Of a stretch of DNA of 64,000 bases, positions 1 to 11,200 are shown in pieces. The position numbers and the translations under genes are program-made. The stretch is from Cerioporus squamosus. Taxonomy: Eukaryota; Basidiomycota; Agaricomycetes; Polyporales; Polyporaceae. The stretch covers positions 1 through 64,000 of the forward strand of contig JABYQS010000059.1 of NCBI GenBank assembly GCA_022592435.1, written 5' to 3'. Under the pieces are notes generated by a model. That model did no database searches. It had not been told where the DNA came from and saw only the letters and a list, made by a program, of their open reading frames with translations. Positions within the stretch are counted from its first letter, which is position 1; each line of letters opens with the position of its first letter.

Positions 1-167
1 GAGGCGGTGCGAACAAACGACTACATCCTGCGAGGTCCGCGTCATCTGCGCAACTTAATCTTGAGCTGCGAATCCCATCTCCTCCACGGGCGCAGGGTCG
101 CAAGCTAACGTACTTCGCAACGACATTCGCCTAACAGCATGTGGCGTGTGCTGTCGTCGTACATCGT

Positions 168-1670
168 ATGTGCCACTCTCGTGTCTTTGTGCAGCGCTTT
201 CACCGCACTGACGCCCTCGATAGCAGTCCTACTCGCCCTTTGCGGCATTGCGGCTCCTGGGAGACATCCCTCCCTTGGATACGAGCCCGTCCAGATCGCC
301 CGGAGAGTATCGCTGTCGCCGTCCAGACGGAGGACTTGAGCCCAAGTCCCAGTCCTCCGGGATCTCCAGTGATTGTCGCGGCGGAGCTCGTTCCGGCCGT
401 AGCGGGCGACCTTCAATGCTTACAAGAGGATGCGCCATCTCCTCTGAGCACTCCTCGAGCACCGACACCTGTCCTCCATCCAGTGGCCATCGACGTTCCC
501 GCTGACGAGGACGATGCACCACAAAACGACGCACAGTCGTCGACGTCCCCGACAGTGGTCATAGACCCTGCAGAACCGCCTACGCCGACCGGTGGTGAGA
601 AGCTGGTGGACATGGGAGAGTCGTCGAACCCAAGTCCCGCGCCTGTCAACACGGCGCCTGTCGAAGACTGGTCGCCACAGCACGACGAGGAGCTCTGGTT
701 CGAGGACGGAAACCTCTCAATTGTCGCCGGGGGCGTCGAATTCCGGATATACAAAGGCCCGCTCATGAAGCAATCAGGGTTCTTCAAGGACATGCTGTCC
801 TTGCCTCAGCCATCCCCGTCAGCGAGTGGATCGTGCGCCACTGTCCAGGTCTCGGACTCCCCAGAGGACATGCGGCACTTCCTGCGAACCTTCGTAGACG
901 GCAGCTTGAGGTATGCTTTCGAGTCCGACAGAAGACAGATACTGACAACAACGTCCAGGTATGAACCCACCTTCCACGAGATCTCCGCGTACATCCGTCT
1001 GGGGCACAAGTACCAGTGCGACAAGCTCGTGCAGCGGAGCGTGGACTACCTCAAGCGATACTACGTCGACAACTTCGACGAGTGGTTCAAGGTGACCTCG
1101 CTCGACCCGCCCACGTTCCAGTCCATCCACCGCATCGGCGTCGTGAACCTCGCGCGCCTCGCCGGAGCAGACGGCCTCCTCCCGGTCGCGCTGATGTGCT
1201 GCTGCATGCTCGGGTCGGACATCAGCAAGGGCTTCACGCGCGAGGACGGGACGCTCGAGACGCTCTCCGTCGAGGACCTCACGCGGTGCTTCGTCGGGCG
1301 CGCGAAGCTGCTCGAGGCGACGTTCGTCGCCACGCACCGCACGTTCCGCGACACCGTCGCGCTGGACTGCAAGAACCCGCCGCGGTGCAAGGAGGCGCTG
1401 CAGCGGCTGCTGCACCAGATGATCGAGAACGCGGAGCTGATGCGGGACATCCGCGAGCTGCGCTTCGACAACAGCAAGACGGACTACATCAACAGCACGG
1501 ACGACGACCGGGAGCTGTGCTCGAGGTGTTTCGTGATGATCGGTAAGACGGGCAGGCAGCAAGAGCAACATAAGGAGATTTTCAAGAAGCTACCGGAGAT
1601 GATGGACGTGCAGGTCGAGGGTTGGTGGACGGGTGCGGAAAACGTTCTCGTGGAAGATGTGGACACATGA
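168..1670 (+). CDS. BTB/POZ domain protein
   Basis: The central part reads as a BTB/POZ fold (ELWFEDGNLSIVAGG, then FRIYKGPLMKQSGFFKDML, later EISAYIRLGHKYQCDKLV), followed by the C-terminal region usual for the BTB proteins expanded in Agaricomycetes. That region ends with a Cys pair (ELCSRCFVMIG) and KLPEMMDVQVEGW. BTB domains mediate dimerisation and Cullin-3 adaptor binding; the substrate is unknown. A 48-nt intron (911-958: GTATGC donor, CTGAC branch, CCAG acceptor) lies inside the open frame. Removing it gives GSLRYEPTF, the natural BTB sequence, so the frame stays open whether or not it is spliced. The frame opens after a TAA at 132 and its first ATG is at 168. The Pro/Ser-rich first 150 residues are doubtful, and ATG 612, just before the BTB, is an alternative start. 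A related gene lies at the right window edge. Confidence 0.8.
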   Translation: MCHSRVFVQRFHRTDALDSSPTRPLRHCGSWETSLPWIRARPDRPESIAVAVQTEDLSPSPSPPGSPVIVAAELVPAVAGDLQCLQEDAPSPLSTPRAPTPVLHPVAIDVPADEDDAPQNDAQSSTSPTVVIDPAEPPTPTGGEKLVDMGESSNPSPAPVNTAPVEDWSPQHDEELWFEDGNLSIVAGGVEFRIYKGPLMKQSGFFKDMLSLPQPSPSASGSCATVQVSDSPEDMRHFLRTFVDGSLRYAFESDRRQILTTTSRYEPTFHEISAYIRLGHKYQCDKLVQRSVDYLKRYYVDNFDEWFKVTSLDPPTFQSIHRIGVVNLARLAGADGLLPVALMCCCMLGSDISKGFTREDGTLETLSVEDLTRCFVGRAKLLEATFVATHRTFRDTVALDCKNPPRCKEALQRLLHQMIENAELMRDIRELRFDNSKTDYINSTDDDRELCSRCFVMIGKTGRQQEQHKEIFKKLPEMMDVQVEGWWTGAENVLVEDVDT

Positions 1671-2091
1671 GGAAAGACGGTATGTGGTTATGACATGCTT
1701 GCAGGCGGTGATAACCATGGCTGAAGCCCCATCTCATATGTTCGTGGTATGATATGATACTGTACTGTACTGTACACTCGCTGCAGATGACACTCTCCAT
1801 CAAAGTCGTAGTTCTCGCTGGCCAAAAGGAAGCGGCGTGGGGTGGGAACGGCAAGTCCACGAGATTGTTACAAAACTAACTACCTACTAAGTACAAAGTG
1901 ATCCAAACTGAGGTCCATGTCCATGTGAAGCGGCCGTATGTGTCGATGAACGCTAGTAAAGTACACAATTTCATCAACCTTCATACCACCTCGAACTCAT
2001 CCGGCTCGGTCTTCAGCTTGTGCAAGGTGTGTACAAGACGAAATGCAGTCCGTGGACCACGACGACCAGGCGTCCGTCGCTAGCAGTTGTT
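1671..2091. other. Intergenic, convergent 3' ends
   Basis: This is the spacer between the 3' ends of the BTB gene and the first F-box-family gene. It holds a short (CTGTA)n microsatellite at about 1757-1773 and no credible ORF. Both flanking genes probably terminate here. Confidence 0.5.
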
Positions 2092-3298
2092 TCAGATCCG
2101 CCACGAATCCTCTCGAATTGCGCAGGGTGGCCAATGCGTCTCGAACTCCTCGGGGCTCGGCCCACGCAACGACACCCGCCACATGCCCACATCGACAGCC
2201 TCCGTCGGTATCGCCACGAAATCCACCGAGGGGAGCAGGGAGAAGCAGTCCCGGATATGCTCGGTCGTGATCGTGTGCAGCTCCCGGACACGCTCCGCCC
2301 AAGCAGGACGCCAGACCAACCGCTGCAGCGCAGGTGTGCCCACCATCTTCCGGATCCACGGAACGTTGCGTACCGAGTGGGCGTTGACCGACCATTTCTA
2401 GGCAAGGCCCATACTGCGTCAGCGTGCAATCCCAGTTGGAGGCATAAACTTGACTCACCAGGAGCGATATGTCTCGTATCTCGAGATACGCCAACTTCGG
2501 CGCCCGGAGCATGCAGCAAATCATGAGCGGGGAGTCGGAATGCCAGAAGAGATCTATCTGGTCTCGCTCTACTGCTTCGGCAGGCGGCGTCTTCGATGCG
2601 ACGAAGGTACGGGTCACGCGCAGGGAGACGAGTTGGTCCCCGAGCAGGTTCGAGAGGTAGCACAGCGTCGGCTTCGTCATCGAGCGGTTGGTGTGCAGCG
2701 AGATGTGCGTAATGTTTGCCGGGAGCGTGAGCCGTTCGGCGAAGTGTGCTGACGTCTCGAGGTGCTCCAGGCTGGCCATGTCCCAAGGCCGGACTTCGGG
2801 TGGCGGCGCGTCGACAACGTTCCCAAAACCGCGGAAGTCTCGGATGGAACGCCGTCCGATGGAGTCCCAGGATGCCACGAGTAGCTTCTCGGACTCACAA
2901 TGCAACTTCTCCAGGCTGAAACAGGATCCACGGAAGATATCCCGGGTGACGGTGAGCGGGGTATCCTTCCCGGTGATGGTGAGTTCCTTGAGGGCTGGAA
3001 GGGAACGTAGGATCTCTGCGAGATTCTGGAGCACCATTTCCTCGGTAATACTCGCACGTCTTGGCACGTTGAGGGACAGGGAAAGGGATCGTATGTTCTG
3101 GGAGCGGAGGGCGCGGACGGACGGGAATGCTAGCGAGCGACGGACTGCCGTTGCATTGCGGTAGGTGACGGACATCGCACTTTCTTCGGCCGCGACGCCC
3201 TGCTGATTCTTTGTTGACGCAGGTGACCGGTTGCTCACCAGATTGTGACGCTTCAATATCTGGTAGGCGTCCTCGATCGCCTTGCTTAGGTCCGGCAT
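2092..3298 (-). CDS. F-box/LRR-family paralogue lacking the F-box
   Basis: This gene has the C-terminal architecture of the Agaricomycete F-box proteins with degenerate leucine-rich repeats, including the family signature PALQRLVWRPAWAERV. The same core appears as PALETLVWQPAWG in the next gene and LPGLQVLVWIPAWGD in the gene at 61.6 kb. ATG 3298 opens a 20-codon leader (MPDLSKAIEDAYQILKRHNL) ending at a GTGAGC site, as in the neighbouring paralogue. No F-box follows: only the tail of that region (SVTYRNATAV) remains before the repeats start. The nearest in-phase acceptors would make an intron of only 36-39 nt, so the leader may simply read through. A 61-nt phase-0 intron at 2398-2458 is needed to reach the conserved C-terminus; without it the frame runs into unrelated sequence. 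Function unknown. Without an F-box it cannot recruit Skp1 in the usual way. Confidence 0.65.
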
Positions 3299-4175
3299 CG
3301 GTTGTAGAGGGTGGTTTGGGCCGCATGAGTCGGAGGGGGTCGAGCATGTTGGTACGGAGGTGGAAGGCACTGTGGTTATCGACGAGCTCGCATTATATGG
3401 CGGTCTTGTTGCCCTCTTCCTCGGGTCTCGGATGTTCTGATGAATTCATCCTTAGTATAATGTGACAACGAAGACCGCCAGCATACTTACCGTTATAGTG
3501 GTTAGAGGGACCTTGCCCGTTCCCAGCCCTCCTGCTCCACTGGTGCTTGCGTCGCCAGAAAGCGTCAAGCCCGGGACATGATTGCGTGAGACTTGCGGAA
3601 CATACGTGGTCATGTCGGGAAGGTCAAAGCGGGAGAGGATGGTGTAGGTGGTTGAGGTCAGAAGAGACAATGGGTAGCGGAGCGCTCATCCTATTCCGCT
3701 TTGTATCGGCTAGAAACCAATCGTTATCGCATTCTTAGATTCGATTTGATCCAGCTCTCGTAGGGATATTTAGCCAACATGCGACCCCATGTCCACTCAA
3801 TGGAAAGTCCGTCTATGTATTCTGAGATGGGTCTTTGTCCGTTACGCCTGGACCAACAGCAGGATCTCGCTTTGTTCATACCTATCCTTCGAGGTCCGTC
3901 CGGCCAGGTCAGGCAGTAGTAGAATAATTGCGACAAGGTCCGTGCGCTTGGTCGTACATCTCCTATAAATACAGCATGAGCGACAGAGATACCTACCACG
4001 ATACATTATTACAGACCCGCCGCCGCATCCCAACCACCATCCCAAGCCACCCTCCGAATCCGCCTGATGTCCGTCGAAGTCCATTGCGTCCAGGATTCCC
4101 ACCTCGCAACAACAAGGCCAACAGCGAATCCCACCGCATGCCCCGAAACCATCGCCACCTGTAGTCTCTCGTCCG
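3299..4175. other. Intergenic region between F-box paralogues
   Basis: This is the 5' side of one paralogue and the 3' side of the next. Short overlapping ORFs occur on both strands, but none shows a domain, conserved composition or convincing splice structure. Confidence 0.4.
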
Positions 4176-5449
4176 TCACTGTGCCGATGTATTATCCACT
4201 GGTAGTGAGTCCCACCGCTCGGCAGGAGTCCTCGCAATCAGTCGCGCCTGAACGGGTCCCCTCTGGTCCTCGCTTGTGACCTCGATCTTGGTGTCGGGGG
4301 AGAGGCAGAAGTGTACCGAGAGGGGTTGGGAGGGATCGTCCAGGACCTTGAATTGCCGCGAATACTCGGCGACATTCTGCACGAAGGCGTCCCAGTCAGA
4401 TGCGTACGCCGCGCCCCATGCTGGTTGCCATACGAGGGTCTCGAGGGCGGGCACGCCGTCCGCAGCGGCCATATAAATGAAGGGGGTATCGGTGAGGTTG
4501 TCCAATTGGTCGAGCCCTGTTGGCCCTCCCTGCGCGTATGCAATGAGACGAACAGCTCGAAGTTCTGGAGACGGACTACGACGTACCTCGGACAAACCAT
4601 AATCGCAAACCTCTAAGTACTCGAGGGCCCTGCAGTCCACCAACGCCGCGCAGATTCGCATAGGCGATTGCCTGGAGAAGCTGGACTGAAAGCCGCGTAT
4701 TACTCGCAGCCTCCGGAGGGTGTTCCCGAAGGTGTTCGAGATATAGACGAAGACCGAGACATCGTGAGCCCACACTCGATCCACCGTGAGGCAAGTGAGT
4801 TGCCTCGGAGGACACTCGATGCAGCGCATGACCGCGGAACTGGCGACGAGGAAGTTCAGATGTGCGACTGCATCCAGAGAGAGTCGGGGTGGGTCTTTGG
4901 CCTTAGGATCGCGTCGGGCTGGGTATGCAAATGACCAGGCGACTGAGGTGACGTCCCACCAACCCCAACAGCCACTCGATGTGCGCATGTGTGATAGGGA
5001 GGGCAAGTGATGAGCGCGCCCAGCTCACCGTCAAAGTCTGCACCCTCTGCACCCTTGTCCTCCCTCTTCCGTCGACCACCGGCGACGTGAGGGCGTCGTG
5101 AAGTGAGTATAGTCCGCGGGGAGACCACGCAGTAATGTCCTTGAATCTGTGCTGTTCCGTTTCATCGCGTAGACGTCGAGAGGTGCTTGCAAGACGAGCG
5201 AGACTCTTCTCGTCTGCGTTGTGGAAGACGTTGTGGGCAACCTCGACTGGGAGGTCCCCGAAGTTGATTCTCGGCTTCGCGGCGGCCGTTCTTCGCCGTT
5301 TCCTCTCCTGTGGCCGCGATGCCAGTATCTGTGAGCTTGAAGAATCTCGAAACTGATGCAGGGTCAATGGGACTCACGATGTGAGCGCGGATCATCTCAT
5401 GGATTGCTTCAGCGCATTCCTGGGCGATTGCTTCTACTTCAGATAGCAT
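4176..5449 (-). CDS. F-box protein with LRR-like C-terminus
   Basis: A probable SCF ubiquitin-ligase substrate adaptor. Exon 1 (5449-5378) encodes 24 residues and ends at a GTGAGT donor. Two phase-0 acceptors are possible (introns of 49 or 70 nt). The next exon carries a clear F-box: INFGDLPVEVAHNVFHNADE, then LARLASTSRRLRDETEQHRF. Downstream, LRR-like segments follow (LEYLEVCDYGL, PALETLVWQPAWG). The frame must change once more around 4915-4985, between HIEWLLGL and PPRLSLDAVAH. A 58-nt phase-0 intron from a weak GTGGGA donor to a CTAAG acceptor would do this, but a frameshift cannot be excluded. The stop is at 4176. The neighbour at 2.1-3.3 kb shares the leader exon and C-terminal core, so the two look like a tandem duplication. 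The target protein is unknown. Confidence 0.7.
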
Positions 5450-6735
5450 GATGTGCAGAGATAGGTAGGAGGAGCGCGCAACGGAGTAGTCTGTGGGGGC
5501 ACGAGAGGGTGTCAAGCAATCGTGAGGGGTAGGGTGGGAGGAGGAAGATGAAGAGTCGCGACCAGGCGCCTCGCGGCGGATGACGACCTCGGCTACCGCA
5601 CCCTTCGCAAACGGCCGTACCGTGGGTCGATGCGCGCGGCCTCGCGCTGAGATCCCCCACGCATTTCTGCAAATTTGCATGTTCGTCGACTGTCATATCT
5701 GCGTATGTGAGCTCGATAGGCTAACCCGGGACAAAGACGGATTCTGCACGGGACTATGGGCGATCCAGTGGTACGGAGAGACATGATCTGGGACAGGCAG
5801 TCAGTAGAACTACCGCTCACTTTCATCCTACTATGCCCCGCGTAAGACCTAGTGCAAAATCTCACCGCGTCTGGCGTGTCCCTCTCGGACGCGTACGTAC
5901 CGTGACCGCGTTAACCACATGACGTCATTAGCTAGATAAGATAAGATTAGATTGCACGGTCTTGATCTCGCCGCGGTGGGATGTGTCTCAAGTCTGCAAG
6001 GCAACGCGGCAGATATTGAAGTACTGAACTCAAGGTTGCAGCACTTGCCTTTGTACCGGCATGTATGGTGACCACCCTTCAGTACGTTGAAGATACTCCC
6101 TTCCGGGCGATCGCGGATACTGGCATGCTGTCATGGATCAGTCAGCTCAAGCACCGTAAATCGATCACCGAAATCACGTACCATCCTAGTGGACATATCA
6201 AGGTGCTGTGAGCATCGAAGTCAGCGTCGCATCTTTGGGGCACGCACCTCTCAGTTGCTGGAGTGATTCCAATCCGCACATAGCAATCAATGCTAGCACA
6301 GAGTATGTGTACTCGGATGATCGTCGCTCCAGGATGCGATAAGACACACCTTATATACTCCATTGCCTTTGCCATGGCTGACAGGCGACATCTGAGACAC
6401 GCAATCCCCGACCCACCGGATCGAGTGTCGTTATGGCAGTGAAGTCCATGGCAGTGAACTCCGCGTGCACGTACCTCAAAGAGGGAGTAGCACAACAAAC
6501 CAGTGTTATGCAGGACGGAACACATTGCTGTCTTGACGAACGAACTTTGAGTTTGAGTCATGGGGCGCATCCAGAGTTGAACAGATAGAGACTAGTCGTA
6601 GCATATCCTAGCATACAATAGATGAACACCGTCCTCTCCCTCTCGGAGATCGTCGCTAGAATACAGGTCAGTCCGCAAGGACGTTGTAGCAAGAAGTCAC
6701 GGAACGTACCACCACAAAACGCCCTCGGTGCATAA
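5450..6735. other. Intergenic region, no gene recognised
   Basis: This is the upstream region of the F-box gene. A Thr/Ser-rich ORF near 5440-5690 and a 142-codon minus-strand ORF at 6142-6570 lack domains, codon character and splice support. I see nothing else here. Confidence 0.4.
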
Positions 6736-7423
6736 TTACTGGAATCCCACGCCAGCAGGAGGCATGTTCGCGTTCATCGACGGGCTGGATGAGGTGGACG
6801 TGCTGGATTGGGCGGACGAAGTTGTCGTCTGGCCGGTACCAATGCCGCCGAGTATCGACGACGACGTTGCCTGCCCCGGCGGACCCCCAGGAGTGCTCGA
6901 GGCAGATCCGGACTGACCGCCCCCGGGAACGTTGTTGCCCGAACCAGACGACGTTGAGCCGTGTTCGTGGCGGCCCCGGTACCGATCGTGTTGGACGCTG
7001 CCTCTCCTCCTCCAGAGCTCGCAGCAGCACTCGAACTGTTGTGGTGTCCGACAGTGCCGCCCACTGCCCCTCCAACGACGGCCGCGATGACGACGATCGC
7101 GGCGATGAGGAAAATGATGAGCCATTTGCGTGTCTTGTACCACGGCTTCGTCGAGGCCGCGACGCTCGAGTAGCCACCCCGTGTACTATTTGCATAGCCT
7201 CCCGCCTCGGCCCTCGATGCGTCTGTCGAGAGAGCGGGGACCGGTGGGGGCGTCGCGGAGGTAGACCGGATGCCACCGGGCTTGTGTTCGTCGAGGAGGT
7301 CGATGTTGTACCCTTCCTGCAAATCCGTTCCCGCCCATCAGCACTGGTCCCACCCCTGTGCCCGGTGCGCTCTTGAGATACAAGGAGCTCATGGAGTGTC
7401 CTCTGCATCGCGCATGAATGCAT
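6736..7423 (-). CDS. Single-pass membrane protein, Ser/Gly-rich tail
   Basis: A hypothetical membrane protein of a type common in Agaricomycetes. The most economical model has a short exon 1 (ATG 7423 or in-frame ATG 7408, ending LHELL at 7382), a 65-nt intron (7381-7317), then a long exon starting EGYNIDLLDEHKPGG. A Pro/Ser-rich cytoplasmic stretch leads to a strong transmembrane helix (WLIIFLIAAIVVIAAVVGGA) preceded by positive charges (KTRK), so the N-terminus is probably cytoplasmic. After the helix comes low-complexity Ser/Gly/Ala sequence. The most natural ending (STSSGSGNNVPGGG ... MPPAGVGFQ, stop at 6736) lies in another frame from the membrane segment. No good intron makes the switch, so the C-terminus is unresolved; staying in frame gives an Arg/Pro-rich end at 6774. 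Function unknown. Confidence 0.5.
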
Positions 7424-8251
7424 GAAGGGGGGCCGGACACACCTGTTTCTCCGCCCGCGTCGCTACCGGCGCACTCGCGAGCAGTCGCTCATCGTAGCCC
7501 GACATTCCGCCCGTTAAAGATATGGACCAAAGGCGAGGAGATGGTAAGAGACAAGCAGGGAGTGGGCGGGGCGCTGGGCACCGCGCATGAGGAGACCAGG
7601 GGAATCGGCAGGACAGACATTTGACAGATCTCTGCTACGAGGCTGTGTTGCGTGGTGGGCACTGGCCGCTCTTGTGGCTGCCGCTACTTAGCGTCCTCCC
7701 CTCGTCCAATAAATGGCCCATATATCTCATTCACTGTATTTATCCCTGCGTAGTATCGCATTCTCTGGACATTTTGCCAGGCTCCAAGAGCGCAAGAACG
7801 CGGGACGAGCAGAAGAGAACAAACCCGCGAGACACCGCCCAAGGCACTGGCACTGGCGGTGACACTGACAGCGCCACATTCCTAATCATCCGAACTCGGC
7901 GCACCCCGAAGTGAACGTAGCGTATATATCGATTGTATAGACCGTCGCGCAGACGGTAACCGACGTGATTAGACTCTTAGAGCTAGCGATGAAGCAAAAC
8001 GCACTACATGGATCCATCCTTCGGGACATAGGGCCAAGTATAACCATTACTCACAGGACTATAGATCATCAGAACAGGCTAGGTGGAAGGCGCACGAGCC
8101 TTCGCGCAAAGACAGCGGGACAGCATATGGTAAGGGAAGGAGAGTTCAAGCCAGGATGGATGTCGATGGCGGGGACAAGCGTAAGGGGGTATCTTCCGAT
8201 GGGCAAAGCGGTCCGCGAGACCCGTCTATGCATACGGTGGCGGAGACGCTA
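7424..8251. other. Intergenic region
   Basis: This region lies between the 5' end of the membrane-protein gene and the 3' end of the Msb1-like gene. No ORF with recognisable features was found, and the sequence is ordinary. Confidence 0.4.
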
Positions 8252-11200
8252 TCAGGTATATGGGAATCGCTCATGGGCTCTCTGTGGGGTGCATGGTGAG
8301 ACAAGACGTCTGCGCTTGTCCGACGAGGACACTTACCTTCAGCGATTGGCTTTTCCTCAGCCTGGCAGCACCATTCTCATGCTTCTCAACTGCGGGTTCC
8401 TCGACGTCCTTCTCTGGGACAGGAGCGAGTGCAGCTGGCTCCTTGGATGCCTCCGCGGAAGCAGGAGGCTCTTCGGTAGCAGGCGCCGCGGCGGCTTCCT
8501 CTGTAGCGACCACAGCAGGAGCATCGCTCTCAACTGTAACATCATAACAGTTAACAATATCTCAGGGATATGATGTTACCGGTTACATACCATGCGATTC
8601 CTCCTGTGCGGGCTCCTCAGCAACCTCGGATTCAGCAGCAATCGGAGCAGGCTCCTCATGCGCACTCTCAACAGCTGGCGCGGACTCAGCGTGCTCCTCA
8701 ACAGGTGCAGGTGCAGACTCTACGGGGACCGTGGGCTCTTCGGCGGCAGGCTCCTCGACGGCGGGCTCTCCAACGACGGCCTCATCAACAACGGGCTCCT
8801 CAGCGACAGCCTCCTCCTCAACAGCGGGCTTCTCAGCTGCGGTTTCCTCAATGGCAGGGGCAGTAGGCTCCTCAGCGACAGGCGCCGGCTCATCCTTGAC
8901 CTCCTCAACAGGTGCGGCGGGCTCCTCAGCAATCGGCTCTGCAGGTGCAGCAGCCTCCTCAGCAGGAGCTTCATGCTCGGCAGCGGGAGTCTCGACGACT
9001 ACTAGCGCAGAACGGTCAGTTACGGTGTCCGTATGTATGACTCTGACTCTACGTACCTGCTGGCATCTCAACAACAACAGCCTCTTCCGCCTCGGCTTGA
9101 GTCTCTTCCACGGCCTGTTCAGGTTCGGGTTCGGGCTGGACAGCCGCCGTAGGCTCAGTTGCAGGAGCCTCTTCGGCGACGGGCACAGACTCGGGAGCAG
9201 GCGCTTCCTCCACGGCGGCCTGAGGTTCAGGCTCCGGGGCAGAAGCTTCATCAACGACGGGTTCCGCTGCGCGGACAGGGCTTTCCTCGACGACCGCCTC
9301 CTGCTCAAATGCAGGAGCCTCAACGACAGGCTCGGGCTCAGGAGCAGCGGTCTCCTCCACCACCGGCTCGGGTACAGGAGCGGCAGCCTCCTCGACGGCA
9401 GGCTCGGCCTCTACGACTGGTGCGGGTGGGCTGACTTCCTCAACGACTGATGCCTCATGAGCTTCGGGCTCAGCGGCCTCAATTGCAGGTTCTGCGACCT
9501 CAACCGCAACACTGTCCGGCTCCGCAGGTGCAGGCTCGGGCTCAGCAGCTTCCTCGACCGCCTCCTCTGCCGGAGCGGGCGCTTCCTCGACGGCGGCAGG
9601 AGCTTCCTCGACAGCGGTTGGTGCTTCGACAGGAGCAGGCTCAGGTTCGACGGGCGCGACCTCCGGTTCGGGAGCGGGAGCAACCTCCTCGATGTGTACT
9701 GGCTCCTGGACTACCTCCGTCGTTCGCGTATCAACCGGCGAAACCTCAGAGACAGGCTCAGGAGAATCCGGCTCGGGCGACGCGGCCTCCTGCACGATCT
9801 CGTTCACCTTCGTCGAGAGGTCCGCGAGCGCAGCAGGCTCGCTTGTGCTCAGCGCAACCTGCGGACCGGGGGTCTCGCCGGTGAGGACGACCTGCTCAGG
9901 CGCGGGCGGAAGAGCCTTCTCCTGTGGGGCAGCGGCGGTCGTGTCCTCTGGAACTGGGGCAGACTCCTCGGGCACAGCGATGACAGGCTTCTCCTCCAGG
10001 ACAGCATCTTCGGTCTTGATGGGCTCGACTGCGTCAGGAAGGGCAACCGGAGCAGCCGCGAGGAGCCCACCGACGACAGGAACGGCAGGGAAGTCCTCAG
10101 CAGTGGGCGTGAGGGGAGATAGCGGGTCAGTTGGCGACGGCAAGTCGGAGCTGGCGGCAGCGGGGGGCGGCCCCGCGGTGTCCTGGACCGGTGCGGGTTC
10201 GGGAGCCTTCTGCAACTCAGCAGGCCCAGGCGCAGCGGGCTTGGGTTCCTCAGCCGACTTCGCTACCGGAGCTGGTGCGACCTCCTCCTTAGTCTTCGGT
10301 TCCTCCTTCTGGGTCGCGACCTTCTCCTCAGGCTTCTCGTCGACTTCAGAGAGGATCTCGCCCATTTCGCCAATCCTGACGTTCTTCACGGGCTTGCGCG
10401 CCACAGCTTTACTGTCCGCCTTCGCAGCGACACCCACGATTGACTGGCTCGAGTTTGCGAACGTGAACCGCCTCTTCATTGCCGACAGCGTGGAGGATAC
10501 ACGCCGTTGTGACAGCTCGGACCGGATGGAACGATTGGGAGAAGAGGGGCGCCGGGTAGTAGAAGGAGAGGTTGTGGACTCCTCAGAGGTTGCAGGCGGC
10601 GGGGGCGGCGCATGGAAGCGCTGCTCGAGGACGAGCCAGCCGACGGGCTTGCCATCGATCTCAGCACCGGGGATGGCCTTCAGCTGGGCGACAACGAAGT
10701 TGGGCCAGTCAGATACAATGATAGGGTCCGTCAGGGCGTCGCTCCAGAAATCTGTGAACGCCTCGTCCAGTTTGACCGGACGGACGATGGTAGACTTTGA
10801 CTGGAGCGGCTTAGGGGAAGCAAGCTCGGCAGCGCGAGTGGCAGACTCCGGAGCCGGGCTGTCAACAGATGAGCGACGCGGCGAGGGTTTGCGCCTCCTG
10901 CTCGTCTTGCGCTCGACGGCCGGGGGAGTCGTGACTTCAACATCCTTGTCCAGAAGAGTCTTCGCAAAGTCTTTGCCTAACGCGCTATCGCCAAAACCGC
11001 TCGACGAGAAATCGGTCCAATCCTTGGGCGATGACGGGGACGTGGGAGATGTCGGATTACGGCTCGCGGACCCATTCGTCGAAGTCTTGCTGTTGCCGTT
11101 GGCCTGAGGCTGGGTAGGCGAGCTGAGCGAGCTGGACCGTCTACGGGGAGGACGTGGAAGTCGAATAGTAGGCACGGTAGAAGCCGAGCTCGCGCTGACC

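Noticed and set aside
819..1571. 250-codon minus-strand ORF opposite the BTB gene
   Set aside because: Antisense shadow of the GC-biased third positions of the BTB coding exon.
6142..6570. 142-codon minus-strand ORF
   Set aside because: Cys/His-rich but without ordered zinc-finger spacing, splice sites or a recognisable neighbour relation.
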